NCBI GenBank assembly: GCA_934636825.1
Contig: CAKUBG010000010.1
Coordinates: forward strand, 12,185 to 76,184
Source: an uncultured bacterium
Lineage (GTDB): Bacteria; Vulcanimicrobiota; Xenobia; Xenobiales; Xenobiaceae
Direction of reading: 5' to 3'
DNA: 64,000 nucleotides
Position 1 is the first letter of the stretch, and every line of letters starts with the position of its first letter. Position numbers and translations under genes: made by a program. Below the pieces are notes generated by a model. The model saw nothing but the letters and a program-made list of their open reading frames with translations, was not told the DNA's origin and searched no databases. This document shows positions 51,420-60,705 of this stretch, piece after piece.

Positions 51420-53213
51420 TTGGGTTACGCTCCGTTTATCAGTGGCATTATTGCCAATGCCAAAAAATATAAAGAACGCTCTGCTTACGAAGTTTATCGT
51501 GATGATCATTGGGAAAAAGTCTCTTGGACTCAATTTTTGACCAATATCAGCAAGGCTGCTTCGGCGGTACTAAACTTTTCTTTGGCGCCGGATGATTTAG
51601 TAGCTGTCTATGCTCCCAATTGTCCGCAGTGGCACGAAATAGATTACGGCTGTATGGCAGCTAAAGCTGTTACAGTAGCTGTACATGCTACATGTTCAGT
51701 CGAAGCTGTGCGCCAAATTTTCACCGAGACTACTCCTAAATTGACTTTTGTTGGCAATGCCGAGCTGGCCGAATTGCTTTTCGGAGCTGTGGAAAACCCC
51801 GGCCACGTAGTTATTCTCGAAGGTGAACATCCCAAGTGTCAAAAATATGCCGATTTTGTTAATGTGGAAGTTCGCTCCGACTGGGATGCCAAAGTTGCCG
51901 ACACTAAAGCTGATGATCTTTGGACTATAGTTTATACTTCCGGCACAACCGGAGCTGTGCGTGGAGCTATGCTCACTCATGGCAATATCGTTTACCAAAT
52001 TTTACGCCATCGCGATAGATTGCCCGATCTTACCGATCAGGATCGCTCTTTTTGTATGTTGCCTTTAAGCCATGTTTTTGAGCGTGGTTGGTCGGCTATT
52101 CAGTACACTTGGGGTATGACTTACTACTATTGCAAGCCTTCGCCGGAAATTATCCGTTTGCTTCCTTATGCCGCTCCGTCGGTTATTTGTGTCGTACCGC
52201 GTATCTTAGAAAAAATTTATACGGCTATTCACGAAAAATTTGCTCAGCGATCCAAAGCTATGCAAGGCATAGTTGATAAGTGTGTCAAGATTGGCTGTCA
52301 ATATCAAAAAGAATTGCTGGAAGGCAAAAAGCCAGGGCTTTGGCTGCGTATGCGCAACAAAGTGGCTGACAAGTTAGTCTTTTCTAAAGTTCGCCATGTC
52401 TTTGGCGGTCATATTAAGCACCTGGTGGTAGGTAGCGCGTCCTTGACAGCTTCTGTGCACGAATTTTTCCGCGCTTGTGGTATCTTTATCAATAATGGTT
52501 ACGGTATGACAGAAACGACCGCTACTATTTCCTCTACACCGGTGGGACGCAGTATTCCCGGTATGGTCGGTTTGCCCATGGAAGGCATAGAAATCCGCTT
52601 AGGTAAAGATAACGAAATACAAGTGCGCGGCGATAGCGTTATGGTCGGCTATTACAAAAAGCCCGAAGAGACCAAGGCTTCCTTTACTGAAGATGGCTTC
52701 TTTCGCACTGGCGATGTAGGACGTTTTGCGCCCAATGGCTATTTGTGTATTACTGATCGCATTAAAGATATGATCCGTACCTCTACGGGCAAATATGTCG
52801 CTCCTCAGTATTTAGAGTCACGCTTAGCTCTCTCTCCCTTAATTGAACAAGCGGCCATTATAGGCGAAGGTCGCTCTTGGGTAGGTGCTTTGCTCGTTCC
52901 CAATTTTGCCAAATTGGAAGAATACGCTAAAAAGATCGGTCTGGCATTTTCTTCTCGTGAAGAGTTAGTAGGCTATCCGGAAATAGTCAATTTTGTCAAA
53001 TCGACTATAGATGATTTACTCAGTGATGTTGCTAAGCATGAGCGTGTTCAACGTATTGCTTTACTTACCCATCCTTTTACTATTCAGAGTGGAGAGCTTA
53101 CTCCTACTTTGAAGTTGCGTCGTAAAATTATTTTAGAACGCTATCACGATTTAATTGCTTCGATGGACGCTTTTGATACTACTAGTTCAAAAATGGCTCC
53201 CAGCGCCGTCTGA
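51420..53213 (+). CDS. Long-chain acyl-CoA synthetase (AMP-forming)
   Basis: Activates fatty acids to acyl-CoA through an acyl-adenylate. About 597 residues. IVYTSGTTGAVRGAMLTH is the AMP/ATP loop, LPLSHVFERGW and NNGYGMTETTATIS the adenine/acyl motifs, FFRTGDVGRF holds the ribose-binding Asp, and ITDRIKDMIRTSTGKYVAPQ the hinge with catalytic Lys. I choose the TTG at 51420 because AGGAG (51407-51411) sits 8 bases upstream; a frame to 51375 adds a non-conserved leader. Closest to the FadD/FAA type with the long insert between the two halves. Confidence 0.9.
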   Translation: MGYAPFISGIIANAKKYKERSAYEVYRDDHWEKVSWTQFLTNISKAASAVLNFSLAPDDLVAVYAPNCPQWHEIDYGCMAAKAVTVAVHATCSVEAVRQIFTETTPKLTFVGNAELAELLFGAVENPGHVVILEGEHPKCQKYADFVNVEVRSDWDAKVADTKADDLWTIVYTSGTTGAVRGAMLTHGNIVYQILRHRDRLPDLTDQDRSFCMLPLSHVFERGWSAIQYTWGMTYYYCKPSPEIIRLLPYAAPSVICVVPRILEKIYTAIHEKFAQRSKAMQGIVDKCVKIGCQYQKELLEGKKPGLWLRMRNKVADKLVFSKVRHVFGGHIKHLVVGSASLTASVHEFFRACGIFINNGYGMTETTATISSTPVGRSIPGMVGLPMEGIEIRLGKDNEIQVRGDSVMVGYYKKPEETKASFTEDGFFRTGDVGRFAPNGYLCITDRIKDMIRTSTGKYVAPQYLESRLALSPLIEQAAIIGEGRSWVGALLVPNFAKLEEYAKKIGLAFSSREELVGYPEIVNFVKSTIDDLLSDVAKHERVQRIALLTHPFTIQSGELTPTLKLRRKIILERYHDLIASMDAFDTTSSKMAPSAV

Positions 53214-53261
53214 GGCACTTAAATTTATTTTATCGATTTGACTGAAAGTGAGAATTAAGCT

Positions 53262-54659
53262 GTGCCTTTAAACTTTATGCCTTTCGCTTTGAAAATGAGA
53301 GACATTGAAGCTTCGGATATACAAATCGAAGCTTTTAGGCGTAATTGTATGAAGGCTTTTAGCGGTAAGGGCTGTTTTATTGGTGAAGATGAAATTGCTC
53401 CGGTAGGGGAGCTTCCTTCTTTAGAGCAGTTGGCTCCTCTAAGTAAAGAACAGAATGACAAGTTGCTCAATGCTTGTGCTGTTATTAAGCTTAATGGAGG
53501 TCTGGCTACCACTATGGGGTTGGAAGGGCGCCCCAAGTCTTTAGTGACAGCACATGGCCAGTCGTCTTTTTTAGATTTGACTGTGCGTCAAATTTTGAGC
53601 AAGCGCGAAAAGCTGGGCAACGAGTCTTTACCTCTCATTTTAATGAACAGCTTTAACACTAGTTCACAAACTATGAAAAGTTTGATGAGCTATTTAGACT
53701 TATTGGAACAGCCGGTTGCTGTGGAAATTGTGCAATCTCGTGTGCCACGCATTCAAGCCGATTCTCTGACTCCGTATGTTTCGGCTACCGATCCTTTAAG
53801 TGAATGGTGCCCTCCTGGCCACGGCGATCTTTATTTGTCACTTTTTGTCAGCGGTTTGTTAGTAGAGTTGCTTTCTCGTGGCATCAAGTACATTTTCGTG
53901 TCTAATATAGACAATTTAGGGGCCGGCTTGGATATGCGCATTCCTGAATGGATGGCCAGCCACGGTTATCCTATGGTAATGGAAGTGTCCCAGCGATGTG
54001 CTGCAGATCGCAAAGGCGGCCATTTGGCCAGAGATGTATATGGATCGTTTGTATTGCGCGAGTCGGCCATGTGTAAGCCGGAAGAGCGTGAATACTTCTC
54101 CGACATTGAGCGGTATCGTTATTTTAATACCAACAATTTGTGGTTCGACGCTGAAGCTTTGTACAAATTGATCGTCTCTCAGGGTGGATTGCTCGATTTG
54201 CCTGTAATTCGGAATACCAAGACTTTATATGACAATTGGGGCAAGGCTTGTCAAGTATACCAAATTGAGAGCGCTTGTGGATCTATTATTTCTTCTTGGC
54301 CCAATGCTCAAGCCTTAGAAGTGCCGCGCAGTCGCTTTGTGCCTGTTAAAGGACTTAGCGATCTTATGATAGTACGCTCTGATTTATTTTCGGTAGATAG
54401 CGATTACTCGATTCGCTATACTGGAAAGAGTAATGTTCCTCCCTTAATTTCTTTGCCTGCAGAAGTGACCTCTCTGGATGATTTAGAGCATATGTTACCT
54501 CATGGTGTGCCAAGTTTGCGCTGTTGTTCTTCGCTTTCTGTGGAAGGAACTGTTATTTTTGGCAAAGATGTAAAATGCGAAGGTAGTGTCAAGGTAATAG
54601 CTACTTCTGAAGCTTATATTCCCGATGGAACTGTACTCCGTGGTGAAATTCGTTTATAG
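53262..54659 (+). CDS. UTP--glucose-1-phosphate uridylyltransferase, eukaryote-like UDPGP family
   Basis: Makes UDP-sugar from UTP and sugar-1-phosphate. 465 residues. AVIKLNGGLATTMGLEGRPKSL is the nucleotide-binding signature of the UDPGP family found in eukaryotes and some bacteria, unlike the shorter GalU. PPGHGDLYLSL and FVSNIDNLGA follow, and the C-terminal part ends in a left-handed-helix-like run of hydrophobic repeats (VEGTVIFGKDVKCEG). GTG start; internal ATGs at 53277 and 53295 are alternatives. Seven bp before coaD. Confidence 0.88.
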   Translation: MPLNFMPFALKMRDIEASDIQIEAFRRNCMKAFSGKGCFIGEDEIAPVGELPSLEQLAPLSKEQNDKLLNACAVIKLNGGLATTMGLEGRPKSLVTAHGQSSFLDLTVRQILSKREKLGNESLPLILMNSFNTSSQTMKSLMSYLDLLEQPVAVEIVQSRVPRIQADSLTPYVSATDPLSEWCPPGHGDLYLSLFVSGLLVELLSRGIKYIFVSNIDNLGAGLDMRIPEWMASHGYPMVMEVSQRCAADRKGGHLARDVYGSFVLRESAMCKPEEREYFSDIERYRYFNTNNLWFDAEALYKLIVSQGGLLDLPVIRNTKTLYDNWGKACQVYQIESACGSIISSWPNAQALEVPRSRFVPVKGLSDLMIVRSDLFSVDSDYSIRYTGKSNVPPLISLPAEVTSLDDLEHMLPHGVPSLRCCSSLSVEGTVIFGKDVKCEGSVKVIATSEAYIPDGTVLRGEIRL

Positions 54660-54665
54660 ATTTAT

Positions 54666-55169
54666 ATGAACAGTAATAAATTGCGCCGTGCTGTTTATGC
54701 CGGCAGTTTCGATCCTCCTACTAAAGGTCATTTGGATATTATTCGCCGATCCGCTCAACTGGTAGACGAGTTGATTGTGGCTGTGGTTCGTAATCCCAAT
54801 AAGCACTCTCTTTTTACTCTAGCTGAGCGTGAAGAGATGATTCGTCATGACGTAGCTTCTTTATCTAATGTAGTTACTGCTTCTTTTTCTGGTCTACTGG
54901 TAGATTTTATGCGAGAGCAGCAAGCTAGTTTTATTGTGCGCGGGTTGCGTTCAGCTGCCGATTTTGAAGCAGAATTTAGCATGGCTCTTATAAATGACAG
55001 TTTAGCTCCGGAAATAGAAACGATTTTTTTTGCTTGCTCTCCGGAACACATTTTTGTCAGTTCCAGTGCCGTGCGAGAAATCGCTTCCTTGGGAGGAAAA
55101 GTCAGCCATTTGGTGTCAGAAGAAGTTCGCTTACGCTTACAAGAAAAGTTTAACTTAATTTTAGATTGA
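54666..55169 (+). CDS. coaD: Phosphopantetheine adenylyltransferase
   Basis: Penultimate step of coenzyme A synthesis: 4'-phosphopantetheine plus ATP to dephospho-CoA. 167 residues, normal length. AVYAGSFDPPTKGHLDII carries the HxGH-like TKGH nucleotidyl-transfer motif. IVRGLRSAADFEAEF and the C-terminal VSSSAVREIA (usually ISSTxVRE) are family signatures. It supplies the CoA used by the acyl-CoA ligase upstream. Confidence 0.96.
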   Translation: MNSNKLRRAVYAGSFDPPTKGHLDIIRRSAQLVDELIVAVVRNPNKHSLFTLAEREEMIRHDVASLSNVVTASFSGLLVDFMREQQASFIVRGLRSAADFEAEFSMALINDSLAPEIETIFFACSPEHIFVSSSAVREIASLGGKVSHLVSEEVRLRLQEKFNLILD

Positions 55170-55224
55170 TTAAGTATTGTGATATTTTTGAGGGATTTGT
55201 TAAGAGAAATGGAGGGTTAAACGT

Positions 55225-55770
55225 ATGGATATATACAAAGTTTTAACTCGCTTAGAAAAAACTGTGGAATCAAGCAAAACTTTGCCGTTGATATTGTCTG
55301 CTTATTCGGTGATCAATAAAGAAAATTTTTTGAAAATAATTGCTGAAGCCAGAGCCAATTTGCCCGAAGAAATTTTACAAGCTAAAGATCTGGTCAGCCG
55401 TTCTAAACAGATTAGAGAAGACGCTACTCAAGACGCAGAAAAGATTGTCAGCGAAGCGGAAGATCGAGCCAGAGAAACTTTACGTGCTGCCAAAACTGAA
55501 GCCGGTAGCTTGATACAACAGCATGAAATTGTACGTCAGGCTAGGGAAGAAGCCGATCATATTATTCAAGAAGCCGAAGAAAGAGCCCGAGAAATTGAGG
55601 ACAGTGCTTCTGCTGCTGCTGAAAAAGTCAGTCGTGAGGCCAATGATTATGCGCGTGGCGTTTGTGACGACGCTGATCGTTATGCTGCCAAAATTTTTGC
55701 CAATTTGCAGCGTGAGTGTAAGCAAATTTTAGATTCTCTGCAACGTTTGGAAAAGAAGCAGGAACCTTAA
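55225..55770 (+). CDS. SepIVA/DivIVA-like coiled-coil protein
   Basis: 181 residues. A short N-terminal domain (KVLTRLEKTVESSKTLPLILSAYSVINKENFLKII, written here in two parts: KVLTRLEKTVESSKTLPL and NKENFLKII) precedes a single long coiled coil rich in Ala/Glu/Arg from residue 55 to the end. There is no membrane helix, so it is not the F0 b subunit it superficially resembles. The same two-part layout next to coaD occurs in actinobacterial SepIVA, a cell-envelope/division factor. GGAGGG lies about 9 bases before the ATG. Confidence 0.65.
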   Translation: MDIYKVLTRLEKTVESSKTLPLILSAYSVINKENFLKIIAEARANLPEEILQAKDLVSRSKQIREDATQDAEKIVSEAEDRARETLRAAKTEAGSLIQQHEIVRQAREEADHIIQEAEERAREIEDSASAAAEKVSREANDYARGVCDDADRYAAKIFANLQRECKQILDSLQRLEKKQEP

Positions 55771-55944
55771 GTCAATATAGCTCTTTTTTCTGGTTTTGCC
55801 AATTTGCTATCTTATCTTTTTTGGGTAGGAGCTGAATAATAAAAAGAGAAAAAACAGCTAAGAAGAGTTTGTCCCGAAGCATTCAAAGTGCGGTTATATT
55901 GTGACTGAGAGTGCGTAATCAGCGATAGTTTGGGGTATTTAATC

Positions 55945-57111
55945 GTGGGTAGTGTTCGTCTTGTCGAAGTAAATAAGATCTATGATGGTTGGGCTCCCAA
56001 TCCGGAGCACAAGGCATGGTATCAGTTCTGGAAGCCCAGTCGCCTTCCCAATCAAGTTCACGTAGTTAAAAACATTTCTTTAGATATAAAAGACGGTGAG
56101 TTCTTAGTTTTGGTTGGCCCTTCCGGATGTGGTAAATCTACCACTTTACGTATGGTTGCTGGTTTGGAAGAAATCACCAGTGGCTCTATCTATATCGGAG
56201 ATCGCAAAGTAAACGATGTCTCTCCTAAAGATCGAGATATTGCCATGGTCTTTCAAAGTTATGCTCTCTACCCACACTTCAGCGTTTATGACAATATGGC
56301 CTTTGGCTTGCGTCAACGCAAATATTCCGAAGAAGAAATAAAAAAATTAGTCGATCACGCTGCTGAGCTTTTAGATATTAAGCATTTATTGCTGCGTAAG
56401 CCCAAAGAGCTTTCGGGAGGTCAGCGTCAGCGTGTGGCTATGGGACGTGCTATTGTGCGTCGCCCTCAAGTTTTCCTTATGGACGAGCCTCTTTCCAACT
56501 TAGATGCTAAGTTGCGTGTGCAAATGCGAGCTGAGTTGCAAAAGTTACACCACACTTTAGGTGTGACTACCATTTATGTGACTCACGATCAAACTGAAGC
56601 CATGACTTTGGGCGACAGAATTGTACTCATGCATCAGGGTATCATCCAGCAAGCGGCTGCTCCCTTAGAAATGTATGAACATCCGGCTAATAAATATGTG
56701 GCCGGCTTTATTGGTACCCCATCTATGAATTTTGTTGATGTTAAGTTGGAAGCTGCCGGTGAAGGAGTTACTGTTAAAGGTAAAGGCTTTAATTTCGAAA
56801 TTCCGGAGCGTCTGGCTGGGCGCTTAAAAGAATTTGCCGGTGCCGAATGCACTTTCGGTATTAGGCCGGAGAATATTCACGATCCTAAGTTCGCTCGTGA
56901 CAGTGAATTCTTGGTACCTATTTGCGCCAAAGTAGAAGTCTACGAACCTATGGGCTCAGAAGTCTCTTTACATATCCGCTTAGGTGAAGAAGAGTTAGTC
57001 GCCAGAGTCGATTCTCATACCGAGGCGAAAGTTGGTGATGTAGCCAGTTTAGCTTTGGATACACGCAAAATTCACTTATTTAATAAGGATACCGAAGTAG
57101 CGATGATCTAG
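55945..57111 (+). CDS. Orphan MalK/UgpC/MsmK-type ABC transporter ATPase
   Basis: About 388 residues. Walker A GPSGCGKST, Q-loop VFQSYALYP, signature LSGGQRQRVAMGRAI, Walker B VFLMDEPLSNLD, H-loop THDQTEA, then a C-terminal TOBE/OB region. It powers uptake of sugars or glycerol-phosphate with permeases encoded elsewhere; none is nearby, so it may serve several transporters as MsmK does. A 20-odd-residue insertion (DGWAPNPEHK to PSRLPNQ) lies between the first strand and the Walker A strand, unusual for the family. The GTG at 55945 has GGGG about 9 bases upstream; a TTG at 55930 is the alternative. Confidence 0.9.
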   Translation: MGSVRLVEVNKIYDGWAPNPEHKAWYQFWKPSRLPNQVHVVKNISLDIKDGEFLVLVGPSGCGKSTTLRMVAGLEEITSGSIYIGDRKVNDVSPKDRDIAMVFQSYALYPHFSVYDNMAFGLRQRKYSEEEIKKLVDHAAELLDIKHLLLRKPKELSGGQRQRVAMGRAIVRRPQVFLMDEPLSNLDAKLRVQMRAELQKLHHTLGVTTIYVTHDQTEAMTLGDRIVLMHQGIIQQAAAPLEMYEHPANKYVAGFIGTPSMNFVDVKLEAAGEGVTVKGKGFNFEIPERLAGRLKEFAGAECTFGIRPENIHDPKFARDSEFLVPICAKVEVYEPMGSEVSLHIRLGEEELVARVDSHTEAKVGDVASLALDTRKIHLFNKDTEVAMI

Positions 57112-57172
57112 AGTGGCCTGGGCCGCTTTGGTTGGATTTGCTGAAGGCGATAGAAAACTTATAGCTTAAAGT

Positions 57173-57212
57173 AAGGCCTTTCTCTGTGTGGTATCTAGGA
57201 GAGAGGCCTTTT
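57173..57212 (+). terminator. Terminator after the ABC ATPase gene
   Basis: AAGGCCTTTCTC (57173-57184) pairs with GAGAGAGGCCTT (57199-57210) with one wobble, followed by TT (T4 including stem). It ends only 5 bp before the next gene's ribosome site. Confidence 0.75.
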
Positions 57213-57226
57213 AATTGGAGGAAACG

Positions 57227-58399
57227 GTGGGAGAAGAAATTTTAATGTCCAAAGAGGGGATAGGCGTTGTCACCCCTACTTTAGAGCCTGGTGATTTTTT
57301 TCAGGTCGGTACAGAAACAGAACAGACTTCTCATATCTATTTGCGTTATCAATTATTTAGCAATTTAAATGCTCTGGCTTTAAAAAATACTGCTCAAGAG
57401 CAAGCTGGTTTGCTTTTGGGAAGTCATACTAAAGATAATTCCTGGATTAAAATTGAAGAAGCTGTGGAAGTTAAAGCCCAAAATGGCCGTTTTATAGAGT
57501 CAGTTTGGAAAAAGGCCTTTGCTCAGGCGTCTAAGCAATTCCCTGGCATGAGTGTAGTTGGCTGGTTCCATTCTCACCCTGGCACGGGTAGTAGCGTTAC
57601 TGAAGCTGAAAAGGAAGTTCACGCTAAATTCTTCCCTAAGCAATCGCAAGTAATTTATATTGTCGATCCGGTTGTGGGCGAACGCAGTTTTTATCTCTGG
57701 CGTGATGGGGCTTTACGTAACAGTGGCGGTTTCAGAATTTATGGTAAAAGTACGGCCGCTTCTACTACAGTGGTTAGTAGAGATACTTCTCGTCCGGAAG
57801 AATTTATCAACGATCGCTATTTGGAGCGTAGTGTAGAAAAATTACAACGTATGTTGCGCAATCCCGCCATCAGACCCATCGATTATGCCATTTTGGTAAT
57901 GTTGGGCATTTGTTTATTGGTGCAATTATTGCGTCCCGCTCCTGTTGCCAAGGTTGATCAGCATGAAATTTTAGCTAACCAGGTGCAAATTTCTCAGCAA
58001 GTGGAAGCTGTTGAGAAGCGTGTTAAAGAAATTGAGGGCCACTTAGAAGCTGTAGGCGTTTTGGATAAAGAGTTAGGCCTTTCCAATGTCGAAATTACCG
58101 AAGCAGTAGTTGATAATTCTGGTAAAACCGAGAGTGCCTCTAACAAAGTTCAGGATAAAAAAGAAGCTAAATCTGATGATAAAGCTCAGAAGGCTGCCCA
58201 AAGTGGCTCCAAGATTATTCTTCATGATGTAAAGTCTGGCGAAACTATTTCTAGCATTGCTGAAAAATATTATTCAACTACCGACCCTAAAGTATGCAAA
58301 GCTTTAGGCAAATTTAACAAGTTGCCCGCCCCTTATTATGATCATATTGTGCCAGGCGATCAGTTAAAAATCCCTGCTCGCCAAAAAGTCGGTCTGTAA
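57227..58399 (+). CDS. JAMM/MPN-domain protein with TM helix and C-terminal LysM
   Basis: 390 residues from the GTG at 57227, with GGAGG (57217-57221) 5 bases upstream. The JAMM metalloprotease domain covers about 25-175: Glu58 in EQAGLLLG, HSHP (His115, His117), and the ligand loop ending in Thr125-x2-Glu128 where the family has Ser-x2-Asp. A TM helix spans about 219-236. A helical linker follows, then a LysM domain (about 330-383, VKSGETISSIAEKYY to GDQLKIP) that binds peptidoglycan. Predicted topology: JAMM in the cytoplasm, LysM in the periplasm. It precedes an NlpC/P60 hydrolase gene with no gap. Confidence 0.85.
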   Translation: MGEEILMSKEGIGVVTPTLEPGDFFQVGTETEQTSHIYLRYQLFSNLNALALKNTAQEQAGLLLGSHTKDNSWIKIEEAVEVKAQNGRFIESVWKKAFAQASKQFPGMSVVGWFHSHPGTGSSVTEAEKEVHAKFFPKQSQVIYIVDPVVGERSFYLWRDGALRNSGGFRIYGKSTAASTTVVSRDTSRPEEFINDRYLERSVEKLQRMLRNPAIRPIDYAILVMLGICLLVQLLRPAPVAKVDQHEILANQVQISQQVEAVEKRVKEIEGHLEAVGVLDKELGLSNVEITEAVVDNSGKTESASNKVQDKKEAKSDDKAQKAAQSGSKIILHDVKSGETISSIAEKYYSTTDPKVCKALGKFNKLPAPYYDHIVPGDQLKIPARQKVGL

Positions 58400-59401
58400 G
58401 TGCATTTTAGCAAGAGACAAAATTGGCCAGTATGGTTGAAGACTGTAATTTGCGCTTTGGCTTTAACTGTAATAGGCAGTCTTGGAGAAGTTATGGCAAT
58501 TGAAGATAAAGGCGAATTGTATTTTGTATCCGTTCCGGTTGTAAGTGTCTTTGCCGACATTTATGATGATTCGGAGAGGGAAACTCAAGTGCTTTTGGGA
58601 GAGCCTGTCTACGTACTAAATGAAACCACAGACGGACTTTGGAAAGAAGTTATTGTTCCCAATCAATATAGAGAACCGGAAGGTTATCCCGGTTGGATCA
58701 ATGGTCGCTATTTAACTAAAGAAGACTCTTTTGCTGCTCATTTGTCGGAGCTTAATTCTTGTGCTCAGCCAACTTTGCGCTCTTGGTCTTTGGAAGACGA
58801 TAGCTCTGCTCTATTGGTTATTAGTCCGCAAGCCTATATTTACGCTAGTCCTAACAAGAACAGTGAGATTAAAGGGCGCGTCTTCGCTTCAAGTGTTTTG
58901 TCTTTGCGCAATTTGCACCCAGTGCAAGGTGAGGATGGTTGTCAATACTGGTGCATAAACTGGCCTCATACAGAGTATGGCATATATTTGCCATATCAAG
59001 CCGGTTCTAAGCATACTTTACCTGCCCAAGGTGAAAGTCTTTTGCAAACGGCTCGCCGTTTCAAGGGAGTGGCCTACCTCTGGGGCGGTCTTAGCTGTCA
59101 TGGTATAGATTGTTCTGGCTTAGTTTATGTGAGTTGCAAATTGCATGGATTGATTGTCCCTCGTGACGCTGATCAACAATTTGCCGTAGGATTGCCAGTT
59201 AGCCGAGAAGAGTTGGAAGCTGGTGATTTGGTTTTCTTTGGTAGAGATGAAGAACATATTGTCCATGTTGGTTTCTACGTTGGAAATGGCAAATTCTGGG
59301 ATGCTTCCGGCAAGCATGGAGTAGGGCTGAGCTCTTTAGATAGCAACAGCTATTCTGTAAAGTATCGCTTTTTGGGTGGTCGACGCTATTTTGAAGAGTA
59401 A
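58400..59401 (+). CDS. NlpC/P60 peptidoglycan endopeptidase with SH3-like domains
   Basis: 333 residues. GTG directly after the previous TAA. The signal peptide or anchor is at about 10-33. Two SH3b-like segments (about 40-110 and 135-200) precede the catalytic domain: Cys238 in GIDCSGLVY and His289 in HIVHVGFY. The third catalytic position, usually His in FIHAS, reads FWDAS (Asp301). The layout is like YkfC-type gamma-D-glutamyl-diamino-acid endopeptidases that trim cell-wall peptides. Coupling to the JAMM-LysM gene suggests a shared wall-remodelling or recycling role. Confidence 0.88.
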   Translation: MHFSKRQNWPVWLKTVICALALTVIGSLGEVMAIEDKGELYFVSVPVVSVFADIYDDSERETQVLLGEPVYVLNETTDGLWKEVIVPNQYREPEGYPGWINGRYLTKEDSFAAHLSELNSCAQPTLRSWSLEDDSSALLVISPQAYIYASPNKNSEIKGRVFASSVLSLRNLHPVQGEDGCQYWCINWPHTEYGIYLPYQAGSKHTLPAQGESLLQTARRFKGVAYLWGGLSCHGIDCSGLVYVSCKLHGLIVPRDADQQFAVGLPVSREELEAGDLVFFGRDEEHIVHVGFYVGNGKFWDASGKHGVGLSSLDSNSYSVKYRFLGGRRYFEE

Positions 59402-59427
59402 TTCAATCAATCTGTACCGATAAAAAA

Positions 59428-59470
59428 TATAAAATAAGCCCGCTGCAAAGCGCAGCGGGCTTATTTTATA
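59428..59470. terminator. Strong bidirectional terminator
   Basis: A perfect 19-bp inverted repeat (59428-59446 / 59452-59470) with a 5-base loop and GC-rich centre, flanked by A/T tracts, between convergent genes. Confidence 0.95.
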
Positions 59471-59487
59471 GGCGTAGTTCTAAAAGT

Positions 59488-60528
59488 TTACTGAGCGTCT
59501 AAAGTAATGGAAACTATAAACTTTTTGTTGTTGCGCCAAACGGTAAGCTTTATGCGGTCGCCGGCACTATGTTTATTAAGCTCGCGAACCATGGCGCCTA
59601 CCGAGCCGACGGTAACTTTGTCAACGGCGCTTACGGTATCGCCCGGTTTAATATTAGCCCTTCCGGCTGGAGAACCGTCGATAACTTGAGTGACAAAAAC
59701 ACCGCTGCTAATTTTTATATTGAAATCTTGAGCTTTTTCTAAAGTGAGGGTAGCTCCACTTAAGCCTAACCAGGGGCGTGTACCGGAAGGCAGACCGTTG
59801 CCATCGGCGATGTAGCTGCTGTCAGCCGGACTGTCCATAAGCTGTTGGGCTACGCTATAGGCATTTTTGATAGGAATGGCAAAACCTAAGCCTTGTGCTT
59901 TATCGTAGCCATTGGAAGGGCCGGTATAAACTAACGCATTGATGCCAATTAGCTCACCGCGCGAGTTGAGTAAAGCGCCACCTGACGAGCCGGGGTTGAT
60001 AGCTGCATCAGTTTGAATAAGGTTGGTATATTTTATACCTTTGGTTTCGATATTGCGTCCTAAGCCGCTAATCATGCCTTGAGTTACTGTGCCGGTAAAG
60101 CCCAAGGGATCGCCTATAGCGATAACAGTTTGGCCTACACGCAAGTTGTCTGAGTTGCCTATGCGAGCAGCAGGTAAATTTTGAGCACCTATTTTAATAA
60201 TAGCTAGGTCTTTATCGCCGGCAATTTTATGAATTTGGGCATCATAAGTCTTTTTGTTTTTGAGCTGGACTCTAATTTTTTTACCGCCCTTGACCACATG
60301 AGCATTGGTTAGGATATAGCCGCCGGAATTGATAATAACACCGGAACCTATACCAGGTTTGGTGCGGTTTTGACGGTAGGTGCGTACTGACACTACCGAC
60401 TGTGAGGCTTTGGAGATTGCGCTGATACGGTCGCTCTCTTCATTGGCTTCGCTTGTGGAAATATTTGCAAATAGCAGAACCGCTACCAGAACCGTTATGG
60501 CTGCCAACCAATTGCGATGCGTTTTCAA
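59488..60528 (-). CDS. HtrA/DegP-type serine protease
   Basis: 346 residues. The signal or anchor helix is at about 8-27. The trypsin-like domain has His (LTNAHVV), Asp (DKDLAIIKI) and Ser (NPGSSGGALL), all present. A single PDZ domain follows at about 245-340. It degrades or refolds damaged envelope proteins. The start is TTG with GGAGG 5 bases upstream, a clear ribosome site. One PDZ resembles the DegS/HhoA type rather than DegP. Confidence 0.93.
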   Translation of the reverse strand: MKTHRNWLAAITVLVAVLLFANISTSEANEESDRISAISKASQSVVSVRTYRQNRTKPGIGSGVIINSGGYILTNAHVVKGGKKIRVQLKNKKTYDAQIHKIAGDKDLAIIKIGAQNLPAARIGNSDNLRVGQTVIAIGDPLGFTGTVTQGMISGLGRNIETKGIKYTNLIQTDAAINPGSSGGALLNSRGELIGINALVYTGPSNGYDKAQGLGFAIPIKNAYSVAQQLMDSPADSSYIADGNGLPSGTRPWLGLSGATLTLEKAQDFNIKISSGVFVTQVIDGSPAGRANIKPGDTVSAVDKVTVGSVGAMVRELNKHSAGDRIKLTVWRNNKKFIVSITLDAQ

Positions 60529-60705
60529 GAGAACCTCCAGATGTTCAGACGATTCTAATCGTCCCTCTCCAGCTCTAAAATTTGACTGTGAATTTTTTGC
60601 CTAAAAAACTTACAACTCTAAGCGTCTCTTTTCTTTTGTGGCCGGAGGATAAAATCCTATTAAAAGAAGTCGCAAAGCTCAGAGAGGTAGACCTACCAGA
60701 GTGGG

